Source: SIG452 sp045631485 (GTDB lineage Bacteria; Bacillota; Clostridia; UMGS1840). From it: a DNA stretch of 64,000 bases. Below, piece after piece: positions 34,562 to 44,500 of the stretch (position 1 is the first letter of the stretch; each line of letters opens with the position of its first letter). The notes under the pieces are model-generated. The model had not been told where the DNA came from. It did no database searches and saw nothing but the letters and a program-made list of their open reading frames with translations. The stretch covers positions 1 through 64,000 of the forward strand of contig JAZQUU010000034.1 of the NCBI GenBank assembly GCA_045631485.1. The letters run 5' to 3'. The translations under genes and the position numbers were made by a program.

Positions 34562-37500
34562 TTAGAATACGGGTTTCAGTTCGCCGTCAGCACTCCAAAC
34601 AAATACTTTAATAATATCGGTCTGATAGGGTTCGTAGCCTTCTAAGGTTACGTAAACGGGCTGATAGGTGAAGGTCTGTTCTTCGTATTCTAAGTAGCCT
34701 TCAGCAGTCTGATATAATTTGGTGATGTTGCCTGCTTCGTCACCTTCGTATACTGCAACGTATACAGCGGTGCCGATTTCGTTCCAGTCACCAACCTGAA
34801 CGGTGTAGGTTAAGCCCATACCGTCATCACTTGCTGCAACGGAAATCATATTTTTCGCAAAGTCGTAAGCGTCTAATACGTCCTGATAGGTTTCGTATGC
34901 GCCTGCTTCCAGCATTGCACAGTTCAACAGTGCTGCGTAGGAATATTCGGGATATACGAAATCGGTATCCACATTTGCACCGATATCTGCTCTTAAAACA
35001 TCGGAGTAATCATCTAAGATTGTTGCGATGTCAGAGGTGGTTACTGCGGTCTGCATAGCTGCTAACAGTAAATCCTGACGGGTTAAAGTGGTGAACTCAA
35101 AACCGTGGATATGAGAGAGCATTTCGCTGGTAGAACCAACGTCTTTGTTTTCGGTGAAGGTGAAGGTCATGGTGTATTCACCTGCGGGGATGAAGATTTT
35201 ATCTTCGGTTAAGGTAACGGTGTTATCCTGGTTCTGGTTACCGAAGTAGGGAGTCAGGCCATCAAAGATTACGATAGGTTCGTTTGCACCGTCATCTAAA
35301 GTAACGTTTACGGTGGGAGTCAACGGAACCGTACCTGCCATAACCAGACCATAGTAATCATCTCTGGGGATGTTTACGGTGTAGGTTAAAACTTCGGTAT
35401 CAACTACGGTGTTGTTGGTATTACCAACGTGGATACCGTAGTAACCGTTACGAACGGTGTATGCGGGGATATCCAGCGGATTTTCAGCAGCACCGTCAAA
35501 GTTATGTGCCTGAACGAATACTCTGGTAGGAGTATCGGTGGTATCTTCCACGTGAGTTAAGGTAATGGTGGGCAGGTATAAGAAGCCGGCACCGTCATTA
35601 CGAACCCAAATGGAGTTAACGCCTTCTTTTAAGGTTAAGCAGCTATCACTGGAGAAATTCTGATATACAGGATTTTCTGATGTGGAATTCTGAGAAGCGT
35701 TAATGGTTGCGATAGAATCTTCGGTTTCGAAAGATAACTGAACATCAGCATTGTAAACAGCGGTGTTTACAGTAACCTGATAAGAACCTGCAGTTTTTGC
35801 AGTTACTTCAAATCTCTGCCATTCCCATTTCACTAATTCAGTACCGGAAACGGTGTTCAGAACGGGCAGGCCGTCTGCAGTGTGAACCATATTGTAGTCC
35901 ACTCTGGGAGTATCTAAGATAGAATCGGTTGCGGGGTAAATTCTTAAGGGTTTGGTGGGTGCTAAGGTTACATCATCGATGGTGATGTCTTCCAATTCTG
36001 CGGGAGATAATGCTTTGAAGGTTACCTTCCACAGAATAAAGTGAGAATGGCTGGAAGTTACTAAAACTTCGTTTTCACCTGCATGTAAGAACATGTACTG
36101 AACATTGCCTTCAGCATCGGTGGTACGGGTCTGAGGAACGCCGGAAGCATCTTCACCCCAGTCACCTGCGAAGCCGGTTGCAAAGGAAGCACGGTAGGTA
36201 TCTTCCACGTCAACATAAATGTTGGGATAGGGTTCAGACATGGTACCGCCCACAACAGTTTCCACTCTGTAGAAGCCGTCTTGTGCAACGGTTACGGTGT
36301 AACCTGCGGTGGAGCCGCCGCCAACAGTAGAAGCGTTGTAGGTTACATACTGAGAAACGCTACCCTGAGTTTTGGTGGCATCTAACTCATTGTAACCGCC
36401 TAAAATAATGTCGGTATAGTTGGGGTTATAAGCAACTAAGCTGTCTAAGTCAAATTCCTGAGCTAAATTTTCTAAAGCTAAAACAGAAGCTTTGATTTCT
36501 AAGTTGTATAAGCAGCATCCGTTGGCGGGAGCAAATTTCACGGTGTTGTCACCTTCGTATAAGTAGATATACGCTTTGCCGCCCCAAACGCTGTCACTAC
36601 CGAATGCCCAAGCAGTTAAGCTTAATTCCTGCTGATATTCATCGTTTACGATAACTTTTGCAGAAGTGGTAGTGTTGGTTTTTAACTGCACATAATACAT
36701 ACCTTCTTCTGCTACGTTAATGTTGAAGTTACCGGTGTAGCCTGCGGATACCCAAACGGAGCCGTCAGCCTGAGCTGCAGCGCCGGTACCGTCATCGTTG
36801 TTTAACAGAGTTGCGGTTAAAGCAGCACCGCTTAAGTTTAAGGAATTAAAGGTGATATATTCGGGATAACCGCTTACATCGGGAGTTGCGGTCGGTTCGG
36901 GAGCTTCATACTGAGGAGCAAATCTGTCAGCATCGAAGCAAATGCCGGTGGAGTAACCTGCGGTATCAGAAATTCTGAAATCGTTTACGGTAATCCAATG
37001 ATCAGCAGTATTGATTGCTTTAACGGTCTGTTCACCTGCTCTTAAGTATACCCATTCCATATCGCCGTCGTCACCGTTTACACACCAACCCCACTGATAA
37101 TGCTGGGTTACGCTGGACATACCGGTTTCATATTCGAATACGATTTTTGCATTGGTGGGAGAAGAAGAAAGCTGCACGTTAATGTAATACATACCGGATT
37201 CGGGAATGTTTACATTGTAGGTGTAGGTAGCACCGGGACCGATTTCTGCATCATAATGATGCATGGTCTGAGTGGTTAAGAGGTTATCAAAACCATTGTG
37301 TGCCACTGTATCAAATTGGTCTAAGCCCTGGTTTTCAAGTTCGGTAAAGGTTAAGGTTGCAGGAGTGTCAACAGATAAGGTGTTGGCACCTTTTAATAAA
37401 AAGATGTTTCCTGCTTCACCTGCGGTCAATTCAGCATAATGACCGGTTTCATTTTGCAAAATAACATCCTGGTCGGAAACAACCTGGAAAACACCTGCAT

Positions 37501-37630
37501 AAGGAGCTTCCACAGAAAGTTCGGATTCAATATAAACACCGGAATCCGCGGTGGTTGCTGCAGTGCCGATAAAAGTCATCATGCTAAGCAGCATGCAAAC
37601 AGTTAAAAGTACGCTTAATACTTTTTTCAT
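34562..37630 (-). CDS. Secreted multi-module CBM-like protein without enzyme domain (1,022 aa)
   Basis: Signal peptide 1-25. APYAGVF module at about 40-255, a short linker PTATPDVSG, a second beta-sandwich to about 395, then about 575 C-terminal residues that align throughout with the end of the next gene upstream: GFYRVETVVGGTMSEPYPNIYVDVE, DEYRAS-like CBM strands, TRVFVQAHNFDGAAENPLDIPAYTVRN, GEYTMTFTFTEN, HGFEFTTLTRQDLLLAAM, the helical mini-domain (about 850-925), and the closing strand part ending FVWSADGELKPVF. No beta-helix, no SLH, no catalytic signature. Reads as a glycan-binding or scaffold protein. AAAGGA precedes ATG. Confidence 0.78.
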   Translation of the reverse strand: MKKVLSVLLTVCMLLSMMTFIGTAATTADSGVYIESELSVEAPYAGVFQVVSDQDVILQNETGHYAELTAGEAGNIFLLKGANTLSVDTPATLTFTELENQGLDQFDTVAHNGFDNLLTTQTMHHYDAEIGPGATYTYNVNIPESGMYYINVQLSSSPTNAKIVFEYETGMSSVTQHYQWGWCVNGDDGDMEWVYLRAGEQTVKAINTADHWITVNDFRISDTAGYSTGICFDADRFAPQYEAPEPTATPDVSGYPEYITFNSLNLSGAALTATLLNNDDGTGAAAQADGSVWVSAGYTGNFNINVAEEGMYYVQLKTNTTTSAKVIVNDEYQQELSLTAWAFGSDSVWGGKAYIYLYEGDNTVKFAPANGCCLYNLEIKASVLALENLAQEFDLDSLVAYNPNYTDIILGGYNELDATKTQGSVSQYVTYNASTVGGGSTAGYTVTVAQDGFYRVETVVGGTMSEPYPNIYVDVEDTYRASFATGFAGDWGEDASGVPQTRTTDAEGNVQYMFLHAGENEVLVTSSHSHFILWKVTFKALSPAELEDITIDDVTLAPTKPLRIYPATDSILDTPRVDYNMVHTADGLPVLNTVSGTELVKWEWQRFEVTAKTAGSYQVTVNTAVYNADVQLSFETEDSIATINASQNSTSENPVYQNFSSDSCLTLKEGVNSIWVRNDGAGFLYLPTITLTHVEDTTDTPTRVFVQAHNFDGAAENPLDIPAYTVRNGYYGIHVGNTNNTVVDTEVLTYTVNIPRDDYYGLVMAGTVPLTPTVNVTLDDGANEPIVIFDGLTPYFGNQNQDNTVTLTEDKIFIPAGEYTMTFTFTENKDVGSTSEMLSHIHGFEFTTLTRQDLLLAAMQTAVTTSDIATILDDYSDVLRADIGANVDTDFVYPEYSYAALLNCAMLEAGAYETYQDVLDAYDFAKNMISVAASDDGMGLTYTVQVGDWNEIGTAVYVAVYEGDEAGNITKLYQTAEGYLEYEEQTFTYQPVYVTLEGYEPYQTDIIKVFVWSADGELKPVF

Positions 37631-37965
37631 AACAATTTCGTCCTTTCGTTTTTTAAAGTATGATCAATTTTTTGTCAATAGAAATTGTCTTGCTTTTTCC
37701 TTTTCGCGAGTTGTATTGAGAAAATACAAGTTTTTCGGGTGGGGCAAGGGAAATCCCCTGCCCCATCCAATGAAAATACGGGGTTTTGGAGCTTTGCTTT
37801 TAAGCTATGCTCCTGTTTTCTTTTGTTCGCTAAAATCGAACAATTCTTTTGTTCACAGGTGAAGAAAATCGAACTAGAATTCGAAAACCGAACCCGCAGG
37901 GGTCATCCGAAGGCGTACCTTGTGTACGCCGAGCGATGAGGTTTTCGGATTATAGGAAGATTTTT
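37631..37965. other. Operon spacer with a 12-bp hairpin and a branched repeat element
   Basis: No gene. GGGGCAAGGG (37741-37750) pairs with CCCCTGCCCC (37755-37764) with one mismatch, extended by two flanking pairs; no T-run follows on the operon strand. The branched repeat copy 2 occupies 37861-37950. Confidence 0.7.
37861..37950 (-). repeat. Branched structured repeat, copy 2 (3' of a paralogous gene)
   Basis: Outer stem CGAAAACC (37882-37889) with GGTTTTCG (37940-37947), middle stem TCATC with GATGA, inner stem GGCGTAC (37912-37918) with GTACGCC (37924-37930). It begins 16 bases after the stop codon of the gene ending at 37,966. The match to copy 1 extends into the flanking GAAGAAAATCRAACTA. 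Confidence 0.7.
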
Positions 37966-40900
37966 TTAGAATACGGGTTTTAAGCCGTCGATGCTATCCC
38001 ATACAAATACTTTGATTACATCGCCGTCTTCGGGAACATAGTCGTATAAGGTTGCTTCTACGGGTACATAGGTGCCCATGGATTCTTCGTATTCCAGATA
38101 GCCTTCGCCCATCATGTAGAGCTGATCGCCTGCATAAACTGCAACCAGTACGGTGGTGCCGATTTCGTTCCAGTCACCAACCTGAACGGTGTAAACCAAG
38201 GAACCGGTACCGTCGTCTGCAACGGAAATCATATTTTTCGCAAAGTCGTAAGCGGTTTTTACGTCTTCATAAGTTTCGTAAGCACCGGTTTCCAGCATTG
38301 CGCAGTTTAATAATGCATTGTATGCATATTCGGGGTAAATGAAATCGTTTTCTAAATCTGCACCGATATCGTCTGCCAGAACATCTGCATATTCTTCTAA
38401 AGCAGCTTTGATATCATCGGTATCTTCTGCAGACTGCATAGCAGCTAACAGTAAATCCTGACGGGTTAAGGTGGTGAATTCGAAACCATGAACGTGAGTC
38501 AACAACAGGGAGTTGCCGCTACCTACTTCATTGTTTTCAGTGAAGGTGAAGGTCATGGTGTAATCGCCTGCGGGCAGATATACTTTATCAGCAGTTAAGG
38601 TGATGGTGTTATAGGTGTTTTCGTTACCGAAGTAAGGAGCAACATCATCGTATAAAACGATATCATCAGTTCCGTTGTTTAAGGTAATGGTAACTTTACC
38701 GGTTAAGGGCATGGTGCAGCTCATTAACAGACCATAGTAATCATCTTTTAAGATAGAAACATTGTACTGTTTGGTTTCGGTGTTTGCTGCAGCATCGTCG
38801 GTATCACCAACATGGATACCGAAATGGTTGTTACGAACGGTGTAACGTTCGATATCACCGATGTTTTCGGGGGCACCGATAAAGTCATGAGCAGGAACGA
38901 AAGTTCTTGCAGAGGTTTCTTCGGTATCTTCCACATAAGTGAAGCTTACTTCTTTTAAGTAGAAGAAGCCGGAGCCTTCATTCTGAACCCATACATTGTT
39001 CACGCCTTCATTCAGATATACACAGTCACCGGAGAAGGTTCTGTAGTTATCGGGGCTGGTAACGTGATGTACGGTTGCAATAGAACGGTCGGTTTTTACG
39101 TTGATATCAACTTCGCCGTTGTAAACTGCTGCGGTGGTAGCTACCTGATAGTAACCTTCCACTTTTGCATTCAGTTCAAATCTCATCCATTCGCCAGGTA
39201 CTAATTCAGCGGTCAGATAATTTTCGTTGTTGTTCAGGGAAGGACCGGTTAAGTCGGTTCTGGTTAAGAAGTAGTCCACGTTTCTCACGTCGGTGATTGC
39301 ATCTCTTGCAGGTCTGATAGACAACGGTTTGGGAGGTGCAAGTTTTAAGTCTTCCATGGTAATGGAAGCTGCTTCTTCTTCAGTTAACTGAACGAAACGA
39401 ACTTCGTGTAATACCTGATGGGTATGAGCGGTGAACACTTCCACAAAGTTGGTGCCTTCTGCTAAGTAAACATACTGATAAGCGCCGTCAGCGTCTTTGT
39501 TACGCCAGGAACCCCAGTCATCTGCATAAGCAGTAGCCAGCTGTGCACGATAGGTTTCGTTTACATCAACGGTACAAAGCGGATACGGAGAGCTTATAGT
39601 ACCACCGATATTTGCTTCCACTCTGTAAATACCGGGGAAGAATACTTCCACTTCGTACTGAACGGAAGAACCTGCGTACTGAACGATTGCCTGACCATTG
39701 TCATAACCCCAAACAAAGTATCCGGAACCGGTGGTGCCAACGATATCTTTGGAAGGAATGATGGAAATGTCGTAAGCTTCTTCGGGTAAATCGTTTACAT
39801 TTTCTCTCTGGCTTAAATAATCGTTGGAATTATTCAGCTGATAGAAGGTTGCGCTGATAAAATCAGTACCGTTAGAACCGGTTGCGGTGATGATGTTATC
39901 ACCTTCGGACAGATAGATGTACTGAGGATCTAATTCGTCTAAATCAAAGGTAACATAATCCAAATCCTGGGTAGTTAAGGTTAAGGTGCCGTCACCTTCT
40001 GCAACAGCTTCCACTAAGTACATACCGGAAGCGGGAGCGGTGATGGTGTATGCTGCCCAAATATCGTTGGACAGGTCAAAACCGTTTTCAGTATAAGGAA
40101 TGTTTAAGAACAGCTCATCAAATTCGGAACCAACATTGTATCCGTCGGTACCGGAGGTATAAGCGCCGGTCCAGTCACCACAGTCACGAACGTTACCGGT
40201 CCAACCATCGGGCCAAATGCTGGTGGTGTCATCGTCGGTGCCAACGTACTGCATGTAAGAATCGTTGTTGTTTAAGCCACCAAAGTCGTTTTCAAAGTAA
40301 ACGATGCCGTTGGGACCTGCATTATAAATGGTGATTTCGTTGGAACCTGCCTGTAAGTACAGGAAATCGTCAATATTTAAGCTTGCATTGTTGGACCAGG
40401 TTGCAGCCCAGGAGTTTAAGTTTTTCACATTGTATTCTGCATAGTAGTTAACGCCGTCAACGTTGTTAATCATCTGCAGGGTAGTTGCACCGCCTGCGGT
40501 ACCAACTTTTACCTGTGCAGCATAAACGCCGGAGGTTGCAATGTTATTTAAGGTGTAGGTTGCGGAAGAACCTGCGGGCAGGTACACACCATTGTTCTGA
40601 CCCTTGGAGGGGAAAGAACCGGTTTCGCCAACCATCCCCCAGTCAGTACCGAATAATTCAGTACCTTCATCGGAAGACATATTGAGCATATAACCTTCGA
40701 TGGTTAATGCATCTTCATCAAAGTTAACGTCGGGATGATTTTCCACAACGCCGTCCCATCCTTCGGGGAAATATACCTTGGGAGTGGGAGTGGGTTCGGG
40801 AGTGGGAGTGGGTCTCAAAGAGGGATCCTCTAAATCAGAAGCTAATTTAACTAAGGGTAAATAATCTAAAGATTTTTCTGCGCCGGATGCATTTAATGCA

Positions 40901-41421
40901 CCAAAGTCAATGCAGGAAAGAATAGCATTATTGTCGCCAACTAACTGTACTTTAATGGTATTTTTACCTTCTTTTAAGTAAATCAGCTGGTCCTGGTTAC
41001 AACCGGAGCTCCAGCTACCCTGGGTAATATGGAATTCTGCAGCATAACCTTCTTCGGTGGTTACCTGATAAGTGATGGGAAAGCTGTTTGCCCAGTCGGT
41101 TTTCATCTGCATTACATAAACGCCGGTGTAAGGCATATCAACATCGAAATAAGCCCAGTCACCATGTACCATTACAAAGTAACCGTTTCCACCCCAAGGA
41201 GCGGAAGAGGATGCCTGATAGTCAACACCTGCAACTGCAGCGTCGCCATTGCGGATTGCCGCTTTAATGTTACCTACAGTGGAGGTATAACCATTTTTGT
41301 AAGCAGCGTCTGCACTGTTGTAGGAACCTGCGAATGCAGGAGTTGCCGCGAATACATTTGTGAAGCTTACCATGCTGAGTAACATACAGATGGTTAAGCA
41401 AATGCTAATAAGTTTTTTCAT
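37966..41421 (-). CDS. Secreted multi-module CBM-like protein without enzyme domain (1,151 aa)
   Basis: Start ATG 41421 has AAGGA upstream; an in-frame start 48 bases earlier lacks a signal-like context. Signal peptide 1-26 ending VFAA. First module (about 27-197) is of the VAGVDYQASSSAPW/PYTGVYVMQ/SSGCNQDQ type, matching modules 1 and 2 of the 1,525-aa protein. After a TPTPEPTPTP linker come two further beta-sandwich modules to about 560 (TSGVYAAQVKVGTAGG, PASGMYLVEAVAEGDG), then the C-terminal region shared with its neighbour, including the helical mini-domain (about 985-1060) and the end FVWDSIDGLKPVF. No anchor or catalytic motif. Likely arose with its neighbour by tandem duplication followed by exchange of N-terminal modules. 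Confidence 0.78.
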   Translation of the reverse strand: MKKLISICLTICMLLSMVSFTNVFAATPAFAGSYNSADAAYKNGYTSTVGNIKAAIRNGDAAVAGVDYQASSSAPWGGNGYFVMVHGDWAYFDVDMPYTGVYVMQMKTDWANSFPITYQVTTEEGYAAEFHITQGSWSSGCNQDQLIYLKEGKNTIKVQLVGDNNAILSCIDFGALNASGAEKSLDYLPLVKLASDLEDPSLRPTPTPEPTPTPKVYFPEGWDGVVENHPDVNFDEDALTIEGYMLNMSSDEGTELFGTDWGMVGETGSFPSKGQNNGVYLPAGSSATYTLNNIATSGVYAAQVKVGTAGGATTLQMINNVDGVNYYAEYNVKNLNSWAATWSNNASLNIDDFLYLQAGSNEITIYNAGPNGIVYFENDFGGLNNNDSYMQYVGTDDDTTSIWPDGWTGNVRDCGDWTGAYTSGTDGYNVGSEFDELFLNIPYTENGFDLSNDIWAAYTITAPASGMYLVEAVAEGDGTLTLTTQDLDYVTFDLDELDPQYIYLSEGDNIITATGSNGTDFISATFYQLNNSNDYLSQRENVNDLPEEAYDISIIPSKDIVGTTGSGYFVWGYDNGQAIVQYAGSSVQYEVEVFFPGIYRVEANIGGTISSPYPLCTVDVNETYRAQLATAYADDWGSWRNKDADGAYQYVYLAEGTNFVEVFTAHTHQVLHEVRFVQLTEEEAASITMEDLKLAPPKPLSIRPARDAITDVRNVDYFLTRTDLTGPSLNNNENYLTAELVPGEWMRFELNAKVEGYYQVATTAAVYNGEVDINVKTDRSIATVHHVTSPDNYRTFSGDCVYLNEGVNNVWVQNEGSGFFYLKEVSFTYVEDTEETSARTFVPAHDFIGAPENIGDIERYTVRNNHFGIHVGDTDDAAANTETKQYNVSILKDDYYGLLMSCTMPLTGKVTITLNNGTDDIVLYDDVAPYFGNENTYNTITLTADKVYLPAGDYTMTFTFTENNEVGSGNSLLLTHVHGFEFTTLTRQDLLLAAMQSAEDTDDIKAALEEYADVLADDIGADLENDFIYPEYAYNALLNCAMLETGAYETYEDVKTAYDFAKNMISVADDGTGSLVYTVQVGDWNEIGTTVLVAVYAGDQLYMMGEGYLEYEESMGTYVPVEATLYDYVPEDGDVIKVFVWDSIDGLKPVF

Positions 41422-41518
41422 AAGTCTGATGTCCTTTCTTTTTTTGCTTGTTTTTAGTGTTATCCACAAAAATAGTAGGAGACATCGTAAAGGATGTAAA
41501 ACTTTTGTTGTGATGCCT

Positions 41519-41546
41519 CCTTACCCTCGGGAATCCGAAGGTAAGG
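41519..41546. other. 12-bp hairpin in operon spacer
   Basis: CCTTACCCTCGG (41519-41530) pairs with CCGAAGGTAAGG (41535-41546) with one mismatch. No T-run follows on the operon strand. It sits 45 bases after the SLH beta-helix gene stop. Confidence 0.65.
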
Positions 41547-41590
41547 AAGCTTTGCATTCTTACGATAGTCCTTAAAATTTTGAACTATAA

Positions 41591-44500
41591 TTATTTCGCA
41601 GTGAAACGATGTAAAACGGTGGTCGCTTCTGCTCTGGTCAAAGTGTTTGCGGGACGGAATGCGCCGTCTTCGTAACCTTCGATCAATTCCAGTTCAATTG
41701 CGCCGAATACTGCGTTTTTGTACTGGCTGCTGATTGCATCTTCATCGTTGCAGTAGCCTTTGTCAACCACGATAGAGTAGTTACCGCGTCTTGCTTTATA
41801 TGCTCTCATCACGATATCAGCAAAACGTTCTCTGGAAACGAGAGCATCGGGTTCGTCAACAGAAGTTAACATACCCAGTTCTGCTGCCTGAACTTTCCAA
41901 TCGGTATCATCAGCAGATTTGTTTAAGGTTCTTAAGGTAATCATACAAGCCTGATGTAAGCTTACGGTATCATTGGGACCGAAGGTTCTTTCATCATAAC
42001 CTTTTACATAACCAGCATCAGCCATGTCTAAAATGGTGTAGTATGCCCAGTGACCGTCGATATCCTGGAAGCCATTTTCGTAACGTGCTAACAGAGTTGC
42101 CTGGTCAATGATTTTACCTTCATCATAGTTGGGGTCGTCTTTTACAACTTTACCGCTGTCTAATTTGAAACCACCAACCATGGAGTCGTTACCACGAACT
42201 TCCACTTTCAGCACGTGTTCACCTTTGGTTAAGTAAACGGTGCCAATTTCGAATTCGGATAATGCCCAGCTACCACGGGTAATCAAGAAGTCCTGAACAA
42301 CAACTTCGCCGTCTAAGTAGATACCCTGAGTACATTCGGGACCGCCGGTCCAACCGTCAGATGCACGGATGTACAGTTTGTAGTTACCTTCTTCTTTTAC
42401 GTCAACATTGAAGGATACCCATTCACCGGGATGAGTGTCACCTAAGTGACCGCCGGGATATACGGTGGGTTTCGCATGGGTGATTTCGTTAAAGTCGTCA
42501 TATTCTTCAGCTAATACCCAACGGTTGGTGTCTAACACTTCGCCGGTATCATATCCATTGTTTGCATAACGATCCCAAGCGATAACTCTCCATTCGGGAT
42601 ATTCAGCTTCTTTTAACAGATATTTGTACTGAGCTTCAACACCTGCTTCAGCCATAACTTTCTGAGCAGGTTCAGGCCATTTGCCGTCTAATACTTTTAC
42701 AGTGTTGATTTCTTCGTTGTAGAAGTTGTTATCATCGATAACACCGTATTCAGCAGAGAAACCGCTGTTGGGGTTATCAATGTAGTTGTTGATTGCTTTG
42801 TTCCATCTTAACAGCGCGCCTGCACGGAAATACAAGGGGCTTTCTGCTCTCTGGATAACGTTACCTTCTGCGGTAAGGAAAGCAGAACACTGGTCAAGAT
42901 AGATACCTCCACGCCAGTCGCCTGCGTCTACTAAGTGGTTGAAGCTGATGGTGGAATCAGGCATCCAACCTAAGGTGTAAACGTGCGCACCGTCATGGTT
43001 TCTGTGAGTTACGTTTTCAATGTAGTTATGAGTTACATGGATGTTTCTAACTTCTTCAGGTCTCCATACACCCCAACCCCAACCAACGGAAACACCGGTA
43101 TAGGGAACGTCTCTTAAGTCGTTGTGAGTGAATACGGTGTCAGCGATGTAGTAAATCGCAACACCTGCGGAACCACACTGTTCGTATGCTGCACGGCGGA
43201 ATACGTTATTTTTGATTAAGATGTTGTCACAACGTTCTTCGCCGTCGGGCAAAGTTTCTTTATGGCTGTGGTCCCCTGCTACTAAAGCGGTGGAAGCGAT
43301 ATCGATAAATAAGTTACCGATAACGTTGGTGTAGTGAACACCGTTGTCTAAGTTTAAGCCGTTGGCACCTAAACAAGAGAATTCACAGTTTTTAATGTCG
43401 ATGTATTCAGCAAAGTTAATGGTAACGTTTGCTTCTTTCATCACTTCGCGATACCAAACTGCATCATCGGTAGATGCAATGATTAATTCGTCAGTCTGGT
43501 TTTCAACAACACCTTCATCGGACATTTTGTTGTATGCACCGTATTTGAAGGTAATGTTGTTGAATTCAACATTTGCCACTTTAGACTGCATGGTGCTACC
43601 TTTCATGGTCAGCAAGCTGTCATTCACAGGTGCCCATACATCAGCAGTGGTCATATCTTCCTGGTCGTAGGGATAGTAGTAGATTTTTTTGGTTACTTTG
43701 TTGTAGTAGAATTCGCCGGGTTCGTCCAATAATTCGAAAGCATTTTCGATGGTGAACACGTCGGAGGGGTCAATCTGTAAGTGAGATGCCACTAAAGTGG
43801 TAGCGGTTGCCCATACAGGCTGATGCATTTTGAAGGTAACCACTTTACCATCGTTCACGATAGAATCAACGGGAGTTCTCTGAGTGGTCCATAATATAGG
43901 CCAAACAATCATAACATCTTCCGGATTGGTGAATTCTTTGGGGAAGTTGGTTACAGAAATCTGGAAACCGTCGGAGTTATATTTGCTTCCTTCAATTTTG
44001 TAAAGACTGTTCATCGCGTACTGATAACGGCTTCTCGCCTGCACTGCAGGGAATTCGTTAATGTACAGATGTCTTACATATTCGGTACCCAGATGGCTTG
44101 CATCAGCAACCCAGATGGGGGATCCTTCCTGTTTTTCCCAACCGGTAATCTGTTTACCACCGTTCATAACAGGGGGATTTAATAAATCGTCACCTTTGTA
44201 GATAACTTTGTAACCGTTACGGCCGCTGATTTTTTCGTCCATCTGGATTTCGGTCATAACAGGATAGTTACCACCTGCAAAATGAACTACGATATCGCCG
44301 TCCATTTCCAGAGTGTATTTTGCAACTTCTTCGTTTGCTCTCTGCCAGGTTGCAAAGGGAGCAGCTTTAGAACCGTCATTATCGTCACTTCCGTTGGGAG
44401 CCACATAAATGTCTTTGTAAACATTTGCCAGCAGCTTCACTTCTTCTTCGGTGGATTCTTCGATAGGTTCTTTCAAATCTTCTAATTTGTAGCTTTCTGC

